Origin: Microbacterium flavescens
Lineage (GTDB): Bacteria > Actinomycetota > Actinomycetes > Actinomycetales > Microbacteriaceae
Reading direction: 5' to 3'
DNA: 64,000 bases
Assembly: GCF_018588945.1 (NCBI RefSeq)
Contig: NZ_JAFIWA010000006.1
Span: 248,001 to 312,000, forward strand
In this document: positions 8,877 through 16,962 of the stretch, in pieces
Layout of the letters: each line of letters begins with the position of its first letter
How positions within the stretch are numbered: position 1 is the first letter of the stretch
Program-made: the position numbers and the translations under genes
Notes under the pieces: model-generated
The model's input: the letters and a program-made list of their open reading frames with translations, nothing else
Database searches by the model: none
Told to the model about the DNA's origin: nothing

Positions 8877-8890
8877 AGGGAGCGCTCCCA
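8877..8890. promoter_or_regulatory. CebR-like operator 3
   Basis: AGGGAGCGCTCCCA carries the full 12-bp palindromic core and differs only at the first base. Its centre is 23 bp from that of operator 2. It is the site nearest the divergent purS promoter (-10 at 8957). Confidence 0.8.
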
Positions 8891-8940
8891 CGATGGGGTC
8901 ACGGTTGTGTCACGACAGATCACGCGCCTCCGGCGGCGAG

Positions 8941-8962
8941 CGGATGCCTCGGCCCATAGACT
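8941..8962 (+). promoter_or_regulatory. purS promoter block with -10 TAGACT
   Basis: CGGATGCCTCGGCC (8941-8954) is followed by -10 TAGACT (8957-8962), giving a start near 8969 and a leader of about 30 nt. The same 14-mer followed by TAGACTGGA precedes purL (24821-24844), and the TAGACTGGA part also precedes argG (41572). Confidence 0.6.
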
Positions 8963-8999
8963 GGAGGAGACCCCTTCCCGCGACATCCGGAGCTCTCGT

Positions 9000-9248
9000 A
9001 TGCCCACCATCGTCGTCGACGTCATGCCCAAGGCCGAGCTGCTCGACCCGCAGGGGAAGGCCGTGTCCGGTGCTCTCGCGCGTCTGGGCCAGGACGCTTT
9101 CACCTCGGTGCGCATCGGCAAGCGATTCGAGCTCACCGTCGAAGGCGAGGTGACCGACGAGGTCCTCGCCACCGCGCGTCAGGTCGCCGACGAGATCCTC
9201 TCCAACTCCGTGATCGAGGACGTGGTCGGCGTCGAGGTCGTCGAGTGA
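9000..9248 (+). CDS. purS: Phosphoribosylformylglycinamidine synthase subunit PurS
   Basis: 82 residues, the normal size for PurS, the small bridging subunit of the PurL-PurQ-PurS FGAM synthase. The sequence opens with the typical beta strand [20 protein letters not shown], then [20 protein letters not shown], and ends [12 protein letters not shown]. Its stop overlaps the purQ start (GTGA), so the two are translationally coupled. The ATG at 9000 is used because homology begins there. The large subunit gene purL is 15.6 kb downstream, an unusual separation. Confidence 0.95.
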   Translation: MPTIVVDVMPKAELLDPQGKAVSGALARLGQDAFTSVRIGKRFELTVEGEVTDEVLATARQVADEILSNSVIEDVVGVEVVE

Positions 9249-9952
9249 CCACGCGCATCGGGGTCATCACCTTCCCCGGCTCCCTCGACGACCGCGACGC
9301 ACAGCGCGCGATCGAGATCGCCGGCGGCGAGCCCGTCGCCCTCTGGCACGGCTCCCACGACCTCGAGGGTGTGGATGCGCTCGTGCTCCCCGGCGGGTTC
9401 AGCTACGGCGACTACCTGCGCGCAGGTGCGATCGCGGCGCGCGCGCCGATCATGGCGGAGGTGAAGGATGCCGCGGCCAAGGGCATGCCGGTGCTCGGCA
9501 TCTGCAACGGCTTCCAGATGCTCGTCGAGGCGCACCTGCTTCCGGGCGGCCTCATCCGCAACGCCCACCAGCAGTTCATCCGGCGCGACCAGCGTCTGCG
9601 CGTCGAGAACGCCGACACCGCCTGGACGAGCGGCTTCGACGCAGGCCAGGAGATCGTCATCCCGCTCAAGAACGCGGACGGCGGCTACATCGCGTCGGAG
9701 ACCGAACTCGACCGGCTCGAGGGCGAGGGTCTCGTCGCCTTCCGCTACGTCGGCGTGAACCCCAACGGATCGCTGCGTGACATCGGCGGCATCGCCAACG
9801 AGCGCGGCAACGTCGTCGGGCTCATGCCCCACCCGGAGCACGCGGTCGAAGAGGGCTTCGGGCCCGACACGGCTGCCGCCATGCGCTCGGGCGTCGACGG
9901 CCTGCCGTTCTTCACCTCGGCGATCGCCGCCGTGGTCGCCGCCGCGGCCTGA
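9245..9952 (+). CDS. purQ: Phosphoribosylformylglycinamidine synthase subunit PurQ (glutaminase)
   Basis: 235 residues of a class-I glutamine amidotransferase that supplies ammonia to PurL. The nucleophile Cys is at about residue 87 in GICNGFQ, and the His/Glu pair of the triad is in MPHPEHAVE. The oxyanion-forming [17 protein letters not shown] block is intact. It starts with GTG inside the purS stop. A family A repeat cluster follows, in the convergent gap to the DUF1761 gene. Confidence 0.95.
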   Translation: MTTRIGVITFPGSLDDRDAQRAIEIAGGEPVALWHGSHDLEGVDALVLPGGFSYGDYLRAGAIAARAPIMAEVKDAAAKGMPVLGICNGFQMLVEAHLLPGGLIRNAHQQFIRRDQRLRVENADTAWTSGFDAGQEIVIPLKNADGGYIASETELDRLEGEGLVAFRYVGVNPNGSLRDIGGIANERGNVVGLMPHPEHAVEEGFGPDTAAAMRSGVDGLPFFTSAIAAVVAAAA

Positions 9953-9979
9953 CCCGCGGCATCCGCTCAACCCCGCCAC

Positions 9980-10073
9980 GTCGTTGAGCGAGCGAAACCT
10001 CACTCACCGGGTCGTTGAGCGAGCGCAGCCTCACCCACCGGGGCGTTGAGCGAGCGCAGCGAGACGAAACGCG
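9980..10073. repeat. Intergenic repeat family A, three units in one orientation
   Basis: Three copies beginning (G)TCGTTGAGCGAGCG start near 9980, 10011 and 10043. Only the third is full length, ending GAGACGAAACGC. The first two are cut short and separated by CTCACYCACCGG. The cluster lies in the convergent gap between purQ and the DUF1761 gene. Confidence 0.85.
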
Positions 10074-10095
10074 CTGACCCGCGGCATCCCTCGTC

Positions 10096-10533
10096 TCAGA
10101 CGGTGCCGGCCGGCGGCCAGACGCCGATGATGATGGCCATGACCACAAACGTCACCAGCTCGTGGGCGATGTTCATGACGGTGAGCGAGGACGGGCGGCC
10201 CTCGAACTGGTCGTGCGTGATGAACCGCGCCGCCGTGAAGCCTGCCCACAGGATCACCGCCGTGCCGAGCGACGACAGCAGGAACCCTCCGCCGTAGAAG
10301 TGCCACGAGATGGCGGTGGCACCGGCGAGCACCCACGCCGACACGAAGCTCACGAACACCGTGACGATGATCGGCATCCACGCCTGCAGCGCGGTCTGCT
10401 CGCGGTGGAGGTCGACGTTCGCGAGCTTTGCCCAGCGGGTGCCGAACACCTTCGGCGTGTACCAGATCGAGCCGACGATCATCGTCGACAGCGTGGCCAG
10501 AAGCACGGCCCAGTAGTTGATCTCGGGAACCAT
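10096..10533 (-). CDS. DUF1761 family membrane protein
   Basis: 145 residues with about four hydrophobic segments. The N-terminal INYWAVLLATLSTMIVGSIWYTPKVFGTRWAKL is characteristic of DUF1761, a family of unknown function. The ATG at 10533 has a strong GAGGAGG ribosome-binding site 5 nt upstream. It is transcribed divergently from the dehydrogenase gene starting at 10634, with 100 nt between. No catalytic motif is visible. Confidence 0.8.
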   Translation of the reverse strand: MVPEINYWAVLLATLSTMIVGSIWYTPKVFGTRWAKLANVDLHREQTALQAWMPIIVTVFVSFVSAWVLAGATAISWHFYGGGFLLSSLGTAVILWAGFTAARFITHDQFEGRPSSLTVMNIAHELVTFVVMAIIIGVWPPAGTV

Positions 10534-10633
10534 CTTCGCCTCCTCGGCAGCGGCCGGGCAGTCGCCGCCGCTGGTCGCGAGCGTAGCGCCGCGCACCGAC
10601 CCCGGCCCGCCAGCGCGCCGATACCGTAGAACG

Positions 10634-11551
10634 GTGACTCTGACCGTGAGCGTTCCTACCGACAGGCTGGCCGACGACCTGGGTGCGCTGCCCGCCGACG
10701 TCGACCTGGTCGTGTGGCCGATGGACGGGCCGCCGCCCCGCGAGAGCTTCGACATCGTCGTTCCGCCGTACATGAAGATGGAGAAGGTGCTGCAGCGCCT
10801 CGAAGGCGTGCGCACGCGTCTCGTGCAGAGCCAGTCGATCGGCTACGAAGGCGTCGACGAGATCCTCCCCGAGGGCCTGACGTTCGCCAACGCGGCGTCT
10901 GTGCACGAGACGTCGACGGCGGAGCTCGCGGTCGGTCTCGCCATCGCGGCGCAGCGCCACATCGACAGGTTCGCCGTCGACACCGCCGCCGGCCGCTGGG
11001 AGCCCGCGTTCACGCAGAGCCTCGCCGACCGGCGAGTGCTGCTGTTGGGCTACGGCGGCGTGGGCAAGGCGGTCGCCGCCCGGCTCGCACCTTTCGAAGT
11101 CGAGCTCACCGTGGTCGCGAGTCGAGCACGTGACGAAGAGGGGATGCCGGTGCACGGCGTCGATGAACTGCCGAGCCTCCTCGGCACGGCCGAGATCGTG
11201 ATCCTCACCCTGCCGGGCGGCGACGAGACGCGGGGCATGGTCGACGACGCCTTCCTGTCCGCGCTCCCCGACGGCGCGCTCGTCGTCAACGTCGGGCGCG
11301 GGTCGCTCGTCGACACCGATGCGCTCGTCGACCACGTGCGGCGTGGTCGGGTTCGGGCCGCGATCGACGTCGTCGATCCGGAGCCGCTGCCGGCGGGGCA
11401 TCCGCTCTGGTCGCTTCCGGGTGTGCTCATCACCCCGCACGTCGGCGGCGCCTCGTCGGCGATGGGACCGCGCATCGCCCGGCTGGTGCGCACCCAGATC
11501 GATCGAATGCTGGCGGGCGAGGAACCGCTCAACGTCGTGCTCGGGGGGTGA
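10634..11551 (+). CDS. D-isomer-specific 2-hydroxyacid dehydrogenase (NAD-dependent)
   Basis: 305 residues of the D-2-hydroxyacid dehydrogenase family. The nucleotide-binding Rossmann motif GYGGVGKAVA is near residues 139-148. The catalytic Arg is in NVGRGSLVD, the Glu in VVDPEPLP and the His in TPHVGGASS. The substrate (glyoxylate, hydroxypyruvate or other 2-keto acid) cannot be read. The GTG at 10634 lies 6 nt after TACCGT (10622-10627), so the mRNA is probably leaderless. A family A repeat pair follows the stop codon immediately. Confidence 0.88.
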   Translation: MTLTVSVPTDRLADDLGALPADVDLVVWPMDGPPPRESFDIVVPPYMKMEKVLQRLEGVRTRLVQSQSIGYEGVDEILPEGLTFANAASVHETSTAELAVGLAIAAQRHIDRFAVDTAAGRWEPAFTQSLADRRVLLLGYGGVGKAVAARLAPFEVELTVVASRARDEEGMPVHGVDELPSLLGTAEIVILTLPGGDETRGMVDDAFLSALPDGALVVNVGRGSLVDTDALVDHVRRGRVRAAIDVVDPEPLPAGHPLWSLPGVLITPHVGGASSAMGPRIARLVRTQIDRMLAGEEPLNVVLGG

Positions 11552-11552
11552 C

Positions 11553-11731
11553 GCGTTTCGTCTCGCTTCGCTCGCTCAACGACCCGTGCGTGGGAGAACC
11601 CCCCGCGTTCCGCGCCGCAGCTGGTGCGCCCGTCGCGCCCCCCGGGTCGTTGAGCGAGGAGCGAAGCGACGAGACGAAACGCCTCTCGTCAGCGCAGACC
11701 GTTTCGTCTCGCTTCGCTCGCTCAACGACCC
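11553..11731. repeat. Intergenic repeat family A, inverted pair plus a third unit
   Basis: Units at 11553-11585 and 11644-11682 are inverted relative to each other, so the RNA could form a hairpin of about 33 bp with a GC-rich loop. A third unit at 11701-11731 repeats the first orientation. The cluster fills the convergent gap between the dehydrogenase and the lipoprotein gene. Confidence 0.85.
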
Positions 11732-11746
11732 GGGGGACGCGCTCGC

Positions 11747-12217
11747 TCAGCGAGCGGGGGACGTCTCCACGCCCGTCAGAACCAGCACGCCGCGCTCGTC
11801 GGCGCCGCAGAATCGGCCGAACGAGCCGAAATACGAGTCCCGTGAGCCGCCGTCCGGCAGGTCCGCGAGCGCGACCTCTGCGCCTACACCGACGAGGAGC
11901 GCTCCCTCGCCGACGCGGTCACCCGAGGCGAGCACCACTTCGGCTCCGTCCTGGCGCGCTCCGTCGGGCCACACGATCCACGCCCCCTCTGCCGCAGCGT
12001 CATCCGTCTGAGCGAGGGTGAAGCATCCGTTCGCCTCGACAGCCAGCGCCCCTTCGACGGACGACCCTTCGGCCACAATCGCGGCGGCATCGGATTCCGA
12101 GAGCGTCGGCAGGCCGAACCCGCCTTCCGCGTCCGCACCGCCGGGTGCACAGCCGGCGAGCGCCGCGGCCACGACGACGATCATCGTCACGCCCGCCGCC
12201 CGCCCGCCGAGTCGCAT
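11747..12217 (-). CDS. Small secreted lipoprotein of unknown function
   Basis: 156 residues with a signal peptide and lipobox ALAGC (Cys near 23), so a predicted membrane-anchored extracytoplasmic lipoprotein. The mature part is acidic and Ala/Gly-rich, with an NGCFTLAQTDD segment and a second Cys near the C-terminus (RFCGAD) that may pair with the first. No family is recognised. It starts 8 nt after the apt stop with a GAGG site, so it is probably cotranscribed with apt. Confidence 0.65.
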   Translation of the reverse strand: MRLGGRAAGVTMIVVVAAALAGCAPGGADAEGGFGLPTLSESDAAAIVAEGSSVEGALAVEANGCFTLAQTDDAAAEGAWIVWPDGARQDGAEVVLASGDRVGEGALLVGVGAEVALADLPDGGSRDSYFGSFGRFCGADERGVLVLTGVETSPAR

Positions 12218-12225
12218 CGCCGACC

Positions 12226-12741
12226 TCAGGCCGTGAACACCGTGTGGACGTCGCCGACCAGACCGCGGCCGCCCAGCGCCTCGAGCTCCATCAGCACGGC
12301 GGTGCCGACCACCACACCACCGAGACGCTCGACGAGCGAACGCGCGGCGACGAGGGTTCCGCCGGTCGCGAGCACGTCGTCGACGAGCAGCACGCGCATG
12401 CCGTCGCGGATGTCATCGTGCGCCTCGATCGTCGCGGTCCCGTACTCGAGCGCATAGTCGACGGATGCCGCGGGCCGCGGCAGCTTGCCGGCCTTGCGGA
12501 TGGGCACCAGACCCGCGCCCGCCTCCATCGCCGCAGCGCCTGCCAGCAGGAACCCGCGGGCTTCGACTCCGGCGACGACGTCGAAATCGCCGTCGAAGGG
12601 AGCGATGAGCGCGTGGATCACGGTGCGGAGGGCCGTGGCATCCGCCAGCAGCGGTGTGATGTCGCGGAAGAGCACCCCCGGCTCGGGATAGTCGGGGATC
12701 GTGCGGATGAGCGACTCGGCACGGGAAAGGGCTTCAGACAC
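12226..12741 (-). CDS. apt: Adenine phosphoribosyltransferase
   Basis: 171 residues, normal for Apt, which salvages adenine to AMP using PRPP. The N-terminal IRTIPDYPEPGVLFRDITPLL block and the PRPP-binding loop VLLVDDVLATGGT are intact, with GVEARGFLLAGA between. The GTG at 12741 lies 6 nt after TATCGT on the minus strand, pointing to a leaderless transcript; an upstream in-frame ATG would add non-conserved sequence. A lipoprotein gene follows closely. Confidence 0.94.
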   Translation of the reverse strand: MSEALSRAESLIRTIPDYPEPGVLFRDITPLLADATALRTVIHALIAPFDGDFDVVAGVEARGFLLAGAAAMEAGAGLVPIRKAGKLPRPAASVDYALEYGTATIEAHDDIRDGMRVLLVDDVLATGGTLVAARSLVERLGGVVVGTAVLMELEALGGRGLVGDVHTVFTA

Positions 12742-12814
12742 CGCCTCACGATACCGCCCGAAGCCGCCGCCCGCCGGGCCCCGCGCTATGAATCCGCCCT
12801 GTTCGCGCGGCGGA

Positions 12815-12835
12815 TGTAAGCGCTTGCAGTATCCT
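12815..12835 (+). promoter_or_regulatory. LacI-type operator abutting the -10 element of the alpha-glucosidase gene
   Basis: TGTAAGCGCTTGCA (12815-12828) is a palindrome with one mismatch and the central CG typical of LacI-family sites. A -10 hexamer TATCCT (12830-12835) follows directly, and the ATG lies 6 nt beyond. Repressor binding would cover the region between -35 and -10. Confidence 0.65.
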
Positions 12836-12841
12836 GTCCGA

Positions 12842-14524
12842 ATGACCTCTCCGCAGACCGCCGAGCGCGCCGACGCGCACACCGACATCACCGGCAGCGA
12901 GTGGTGGCGCACCGCCGTCATCTACCAGATCTACCCGCGCTCGTTCTCCGACAGCTCGGGCGACGGCGTCGGCGACCTCCCCGGCATCACCTCGCGCCTC
13001 GATGACCTGCGCGATCTCGGCGTCGACGCCATCTGGCTGAGCCCGTTCCAGCGGTCCCCGCAGAAGGACGCCGGCTATGACGTCTCCGACTACTGCGACG
13101 TCGACCCGCTGTTCGGCACCCTGGGCGACTTCGACGACATGCTCGAAGCGGCGCATGCCCGCGGCATCCGACTCATCGTCGATCTGGTCCCCAACCACTC
13201 GTCCGACCAGCACGAGTGGTTCCAGCAGGCGCTGGCCGCCGCGCCGGGAAGCCGCGAGCGGGCGCGCTACATGTTCCGCGACGGCAAGGGCGTCGAGGGC
13301 GAGCTGCCCCCGAACAACTGGGAGTCCGTCTTCGGCGGCCCCGCGTGGACGCGCATCGTCGAGGCGGACGGCGCGCCCGGACAGTGGTACCTCCACCTCT
13401 TCGACTCTTCGCAGCCCGACTTCGACTGGTCCAATGACGAGGTGCGCGAGGAGTTCCGCCGCATCCTGCGCTTCTGGCTCGACCGCGGGGTCGACGGCTT
13501 CCGCGTGGACGTCGCCCACGGCCTGGTCAAGGCCGACGGGCTGCCCGACTACACGCCCGACCCCGAAGCCGGCTCGATGGGCGGCGAAGAGGCGAACGTC
13601 CCGTACTGGGGCCAGGAGGGCGTGCACGAGGTCTACCGCGACTGGCACACGCTGCTCGCCGAGTACGACGGCGACCGTGCACTGTGCGCCGAGGCGTGGC
13701 TGCCCACGCCCGAGAAGACGGCGCTGTGGGTGCGTCCCGACGAGATGCATCAGGCGTTCAACTTCGCCTACCTGGAGACCCCGTGGGATGCCCCGGCCCT
13801 GCGCTCCGTGATCGCCGAGTCGGTCGCCGCCTACGCCGCCGTCGGCGCCCCGGCGACCTGGGTGCTCTCGAACCACGACGTCGTCCGCCACGCGTCGCGC
13901 CTCGCCCTCACCGCCGAGAACCCGCAGGGTCACGGCATCGGACCGGACTCCCCCGGTAAGCCGATCCCCGAGGTCGGCCTGCGCCGCGCCCGCGCCGCGA
14001 CCACCCTGATGCTCGGCCTCCCCGGCTCCGCCTACCTCTACCAGGGCGAGGAGCTCGGCCTGCCCGAGGCCATCGACATCCCCGGCGACGCCCGTCAGGA
14101 CCCGACCTGGTTCCGCACGAACGGCGAGCGCTACGGCCGTGACGGCTGCCGCGTGCCGATCCCGTGGACAGCGGATGCCCCGGCCTACGGCTTCAGCCCG
14201 ACCGGAGACGCCTGGCTGCCCCAGCCCGCCGAGTGGGCGACGCTCGCCCGCGACGTCCAGACGGGCGACCCCGACTCGACCCTGTCGCTCTACCGCTCGC
14301 TCATCGCCGCCCGCCGCGCCCGCGGCCTCGGCGCGGGATCGCTCGAGTGGATCGAGGGTCTGGGCACGGAGGTCGTGGCGTTCCGCAACGGCAGCGTCAC
14401 GGTCATCGGCAACACGGGCGCCACGCCGGTGGCGCTGCCGGAGGGTATCGTGATCGCATCGAGCGGTCCGCTTCTGGGGAACGAGCTGCCGGCCGACACG
14501 ACGGTCTGGCTCGCCGACGACTGA
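12842..14524 (+). CDS. GH13 alpha-glucosidase (oligo-1,6-glucosidase/AglA type)
   Basis: 560 residues of a glycoside hydrolase family 13 enzyme. The opening WWRTAVIYQIYPRSFSDS is typical of exo-acting alpha-glucosidases, and the calcium/substrate region VDLVPNHSSDQH follows. The catalytic triad is intact: nucleophile D223 in GFRVDVAHG, acid/base E284 in CAEAWLP and D346 in SNHDVV. There is no signal peptide, so it should act on imported maltose- or isomaltose-type sugars in the cytoplasm. The ATG at 12842 lies 6 nt after TATCCT, suggesting a leaderless mRNA. A LacI-family regulator starts 71 nt after its stop. Confidence 0.92.
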   Translation: MTSPQTAERADAHTDITGSEWWRTAVIYQIYPRSFSDSSGDGVGDLPGITSRLDDLRDLGVDAIWLSPFQRSPQKDAGYDVSDYCDVDPLFGTLGDFDDMLEAAHARGIRLIVDLVPNHSSDQHEWFQQALAAAPGSRERARYMFRDGKGVEGELPPNNWESVFGGPAWTRIVEADGAPGQWYLHLFDSSQPDFDWSNDEVREEFRRILRFWLDRGVDGFRVDVAHGLVKADGLPDYTPDPEAGSMGGEEANVPYWGQEGVHEVYRDWHTLLAEYDGDRALCAEAWLPTPEKTALWVRPDEMHQAFNFAYLETPWDAPALRSVIAESVAAYAAVGAPATWVLSNHDVVRHASRLALTAENPQGHGIGPDSPGKPIPEVGLRRARAATTLMLGLPGSAYLYQGEELGLPEAIDIPGDARQDPTWFRTNGERYGRDGCRVPIPWTADAPAYGFSPTGDAWLPQPAEWATLARDVQTGDPDSTLSLYRSLIAARRARGLGAGSLEWIEGLGTEVVAFRNGSVTVIGNTGATPVALPEGIVIASSGPLLGNELPADTTVWLADD

Positions 14525-14595
14525 GGCGCGTCCGGCACGGTGTCGGACGGTGATGCGGTGGGACGCCGTCCCGATCCGCGGGGAGAGGTGACGAC

Positions 14596-15615
14596 GTGGT
14601 CAGCATCGACGAGGTGGCGCGGCATGCCGGCGTCTCGACGGCGACCGTCTCGCGCGCGCTGAGCGGGCGCGGGCACGTCTCCGACACGACCAAGGCGCGG
14701 GTCGAGGCCGCCGCGAAGAGCCTCGGCTACGTCGTCTCGGCCTCGGCGTCGAGCCTGGCCTCGGGCCGCACGCGCAACATCGGCGTGCTCGTGCCGTTCC
14801 TCGACCGGTGGTTCTTCTCCACGGTGCTCAGCGGCATCGCTTCGGCGCTGATGCGCCGGGGGTACGACATCACCCTCTACAGCCTCACCGCGGACCGCGC
14901 GGAGAGGCGGGACGTCTTCGACACGTTCCTGCGACGTCAGCGCGTCGACGGCGTGATCGCGATCTCGATCGAGATCGGCGACGAGGAGTCGCAGCAGCTG
15001 CTGGCCCTCGACCTGCCGGTGATCGCCATCGGCGGCCCGAACCCGCGACTCACCACGCTGACCGTGGACGACGTGGCCGTGGCGCGCCTGGCGACCGAGC
15101 ACCTGCTCGCACTCGGCCACCGCGACATCGCGCACATCGGGGCGAGCCCCGAGTTCGACATCGACTTCCACATCCCGACGCACCGCCGGCAGGGGTTCGA
15201 GCAGGCGCTCTCCGACGCCGGCATCGAGGTCAAGCCGTCGCTCTTCGAGCCCGCCGACTTCACGATCGAGGGCGGGTTCCGCGCGGCGAAGCAGCTGCTG
15301 GGCAAGCCCGGAGGGCGTCCGACCGCGATCTTCGCGGCATCCGACGAGATGGCGATTGGAGCGCTGCTCGCCGCGCGCGAACTCGGGTACCGCGTGCCCG
15401 AAGACCTCTCGGTCGTCGGCATTGACGGTCACGAGCTGGGCGAGTTCTTCCGTCTCACCACCGTCGACCAGTTCCCGATGGGGCAGGGCGAGCGCGCGGC
15501 CGACGCGATCCTCGCCGAGCTCGAGGCGAAGGACACCGCGCCGCCCGTGCACGAGCCCGGCGAACTGCCATACGAGCTCATCGTGCGCGGCTCGACCGCC
15601 CGCCTGCCCGCCTGA
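14596..15615 (+). CDS. LacI-family transcriptional regulator (probable alpha-glucosidase repressor)
   Basis: 339 residues. The helix-turn-helix MVSIDEVARHAGVSTATVSR is at the extreme N-terminus, followed by the minor-groove hinge LASGRTRN and a sugar-binding-protein-like effector domain. It starts with GTG after a GGGGAGAGG site and follows the alpha-glucosidase in the same direction. The natural target is the TGTAAGCGCTTGCA palindrome before that gene, although this pairing is inferred. Effector is unknown, presumably a maltose-like sugar. A family A repeat follows. Confidence 0.88.
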   Translation: MVSIDEVARHAGVSTATVSRALSGRGHVSDTTKARVEAAAKSLGYVVSASASSLASGRTRNIGVLVPFLDRWFFSTVLSGIASALMRRGYDITLYSLTADRAERRDVFDTFLRRQRVDGVIAISIEIGDEESQQLLALDLPVIAIGGPNPRLTTLTVDDVAVARLATEHLLALGHRDIAHIGASPEFDIDFHIPTHRRQGFEQALSDAGIEVKPSLFEPADFTIEGGFRAAKQLLGKPGGRPTAIFAASDEMAIGALLAARELGYRVPEDLSVVGIDGHELGEFFRLTTVDQFPMGQGERAADAILAELEAKDTAPPVHEPGELPYELIVRGSTARLPA

Positions 15616-15628
15616 CCCGTTTCACACC

Positions 15629-15689
15629 GGGTCGTTGAGCGAGCGCCCTTCCCCCCGGGTCGTTGAGCGAGCGAAGCGAGACGAAACGC
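15629..15689. repeat. Intergenic repeat family A, two units in one orientation
   Basis: A truncated unit (GGGTCGTTGAGCGAGCG then C/T-rich filler) is followed by a full unit ending GAGACGAAACGC at 15689. This is the only family A cluster between co-oriented genes (LacI regulator and amidohydrolase). It lies just before the -10 of the amidohydrolase gene. Confidence 0.85.
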
Positions 15690-15717
15690 CTCAATCCCCC
15701 CGGATAGGCTCGACCGC

Positions 15718-16962
15718 ATGACCATCGACCTCGACGCCCTCTACATCGACCTGCACCGGCACCCTGAGCTGTCGTTCCAGGAGACGCGGACGGCCGGGGT
15801 CATCACGCGGCACCTCGCCGACCTCGGCATCGAGTTCGAGGAGGGCGTCGGCAAGACCGGCGTCGCCGCCATCATCCGCAACCCGTCGACGGAGGCAGGC
15901 GACGAACCCGTCGTGTGGCTGCGGGCCGACATGGACGCCCTCCCCGTGCCCGAGCAGACGGGCCTCGAGTACGCCAGCACCGCGCGCGGCACCGACCCGG
16001 CGGGCACCGACGTGCCGGTCATGCACGCGTGCGGGCACGACATGCACGTCTCCGCGCTGCTGGGAGCGCTCGAGCGGCTCGTCGCGACGAAGGACCAGTG
16101 GAGCGGCACGATCGTCGCCGTCTTCCAGCCCGCGGAGGAGTACGGCGCTGGATCGCAGGCGATGATCGCCGACGGCGTGCTCGACCGGTTCCCGAAGCCC
16201 GACGTCGTGCTCGGCCAGCACGTCACCCCCCTCCCGGCGGGCACCATCGGCGTGCGCAGCGGCACCCAGATGGCGGCGTCGGACGGCCTCACCGTGACCC
16301 TGCTCGGGCGCGGCGGGCACGGCTCGCGGCCGCACTCGACGATCGACCCCGTCGTCATGGCCGCCGCCACCGTGATGCGCCTGCAGACGATCGTCTCGCG
16401 CGAGGTAGACCCGCGCGACGTCGCCGTGGTCACGGTCGGATCCATCCACGCCGGCCTGAAGAACAACATCATCCCCGCCGAGGCCAGGCTCGAGTTGAGC
16501 CTGCGCTACCCCGACGACGATGCCCGAGCCCGCGTGCTGGAGAAGGTCGAACGGGTCGTGCGGGCCGAGGCTCAGGCATCCGGAGCAGACGAGCCGCCCG
16601 TGATCGTCATCGACCACTCTCTTCCGCCGACGATCAACGACGTCGACGCCACCGCGCGTCTGCGGCTCGCCTTCGACACGGCCTTCGGCGACGGCACCGT
16701 GATCGACCCCGGAATGTTCACCGGCAGTGAAGACGTCTCCTGGTTCGCCCGCGAGTCCGGCGCGCCCCTCGTCTTCTGGTTCTGGGGAGGAGTCGACCCC
16801 GACGCCTACGCCGCGGCCGTCACCGCGGGCACCGTCGAGCGTGACATCCCCACCAATCACTCGCCCTTCTTCGCTCCGGTCCTGCAGCCGACGCTCGACA
16901 ACGGGGTGGCGAACCTCGTCGTCGCGGCGCGCGAGTTCCTGGGGACGCGCTCGGCGGACTGA
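15718..16962 (+). CDS. M20-family amidohydrolase (hippurate/N-acyl-amino-acid hydrolase type)
   Basis: 414 residues of the M20D metallopeptidase/amidohydrolase group. DLHRHPELSFQE is near the N-terminus. The metal-binding Cys-His block HACGHDMH is at about residues 103-110, with QPAEEYGAG containing the catalytic Glu region. The central dimerisation (lid) domain holds GRGGHGSRPH. There is no signal peptide. Substrates of relatives include N-acyl amino acids and indole-acetyl conjugates; the specific one here is unknown. The ATG lies 7 nt after TAGGCT (15705-15710), so probably leaderless. Its stop abuts the stop of the converging VanZ-RDD gene with no gap. Confidence 0.88.
   Translation: MTIDLDALYIDLHRHPELSFQETRTAGVITRHLADLGIEFEEGVGKTGVAAIIRNPSTEAGDEPVVWLRADMDALPVPEQTGLEYASTARGTDPAGTDVPVMHACGHDMHVSALLGALERLVATKDQWSGTIVAVFQPAEEYGAGSQAMIADGVLDRFPKPDVVLGQHVTPLPAGTIGVRSGTQMAASDGLTVTLLGRGGHGSRPHSTIDPVVMAAATVMRLQTIVSREVDPRDVAVVTVGSIHAGLKNNIIPAEARLELSLRYPDDDARARVLEKVERVVRAEAQASGADEPPVIVIDHSLPPTINDVDATARLRLAFDTAFGDGTVIDPGMFTGSEDVSWFARESGAPLVFWFWGGVDPDAYAAAVTAGTVERDIPTNHSPFFAPVLQPTLDNGVANLVVAAREFLGTRSAD

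Noticed and set aside
8760..9000. A riboswitch before purS
   Set aside because: The leader from the proposed start is only about 30 nt, too short for a known purine or PreQ1-type aptamer.
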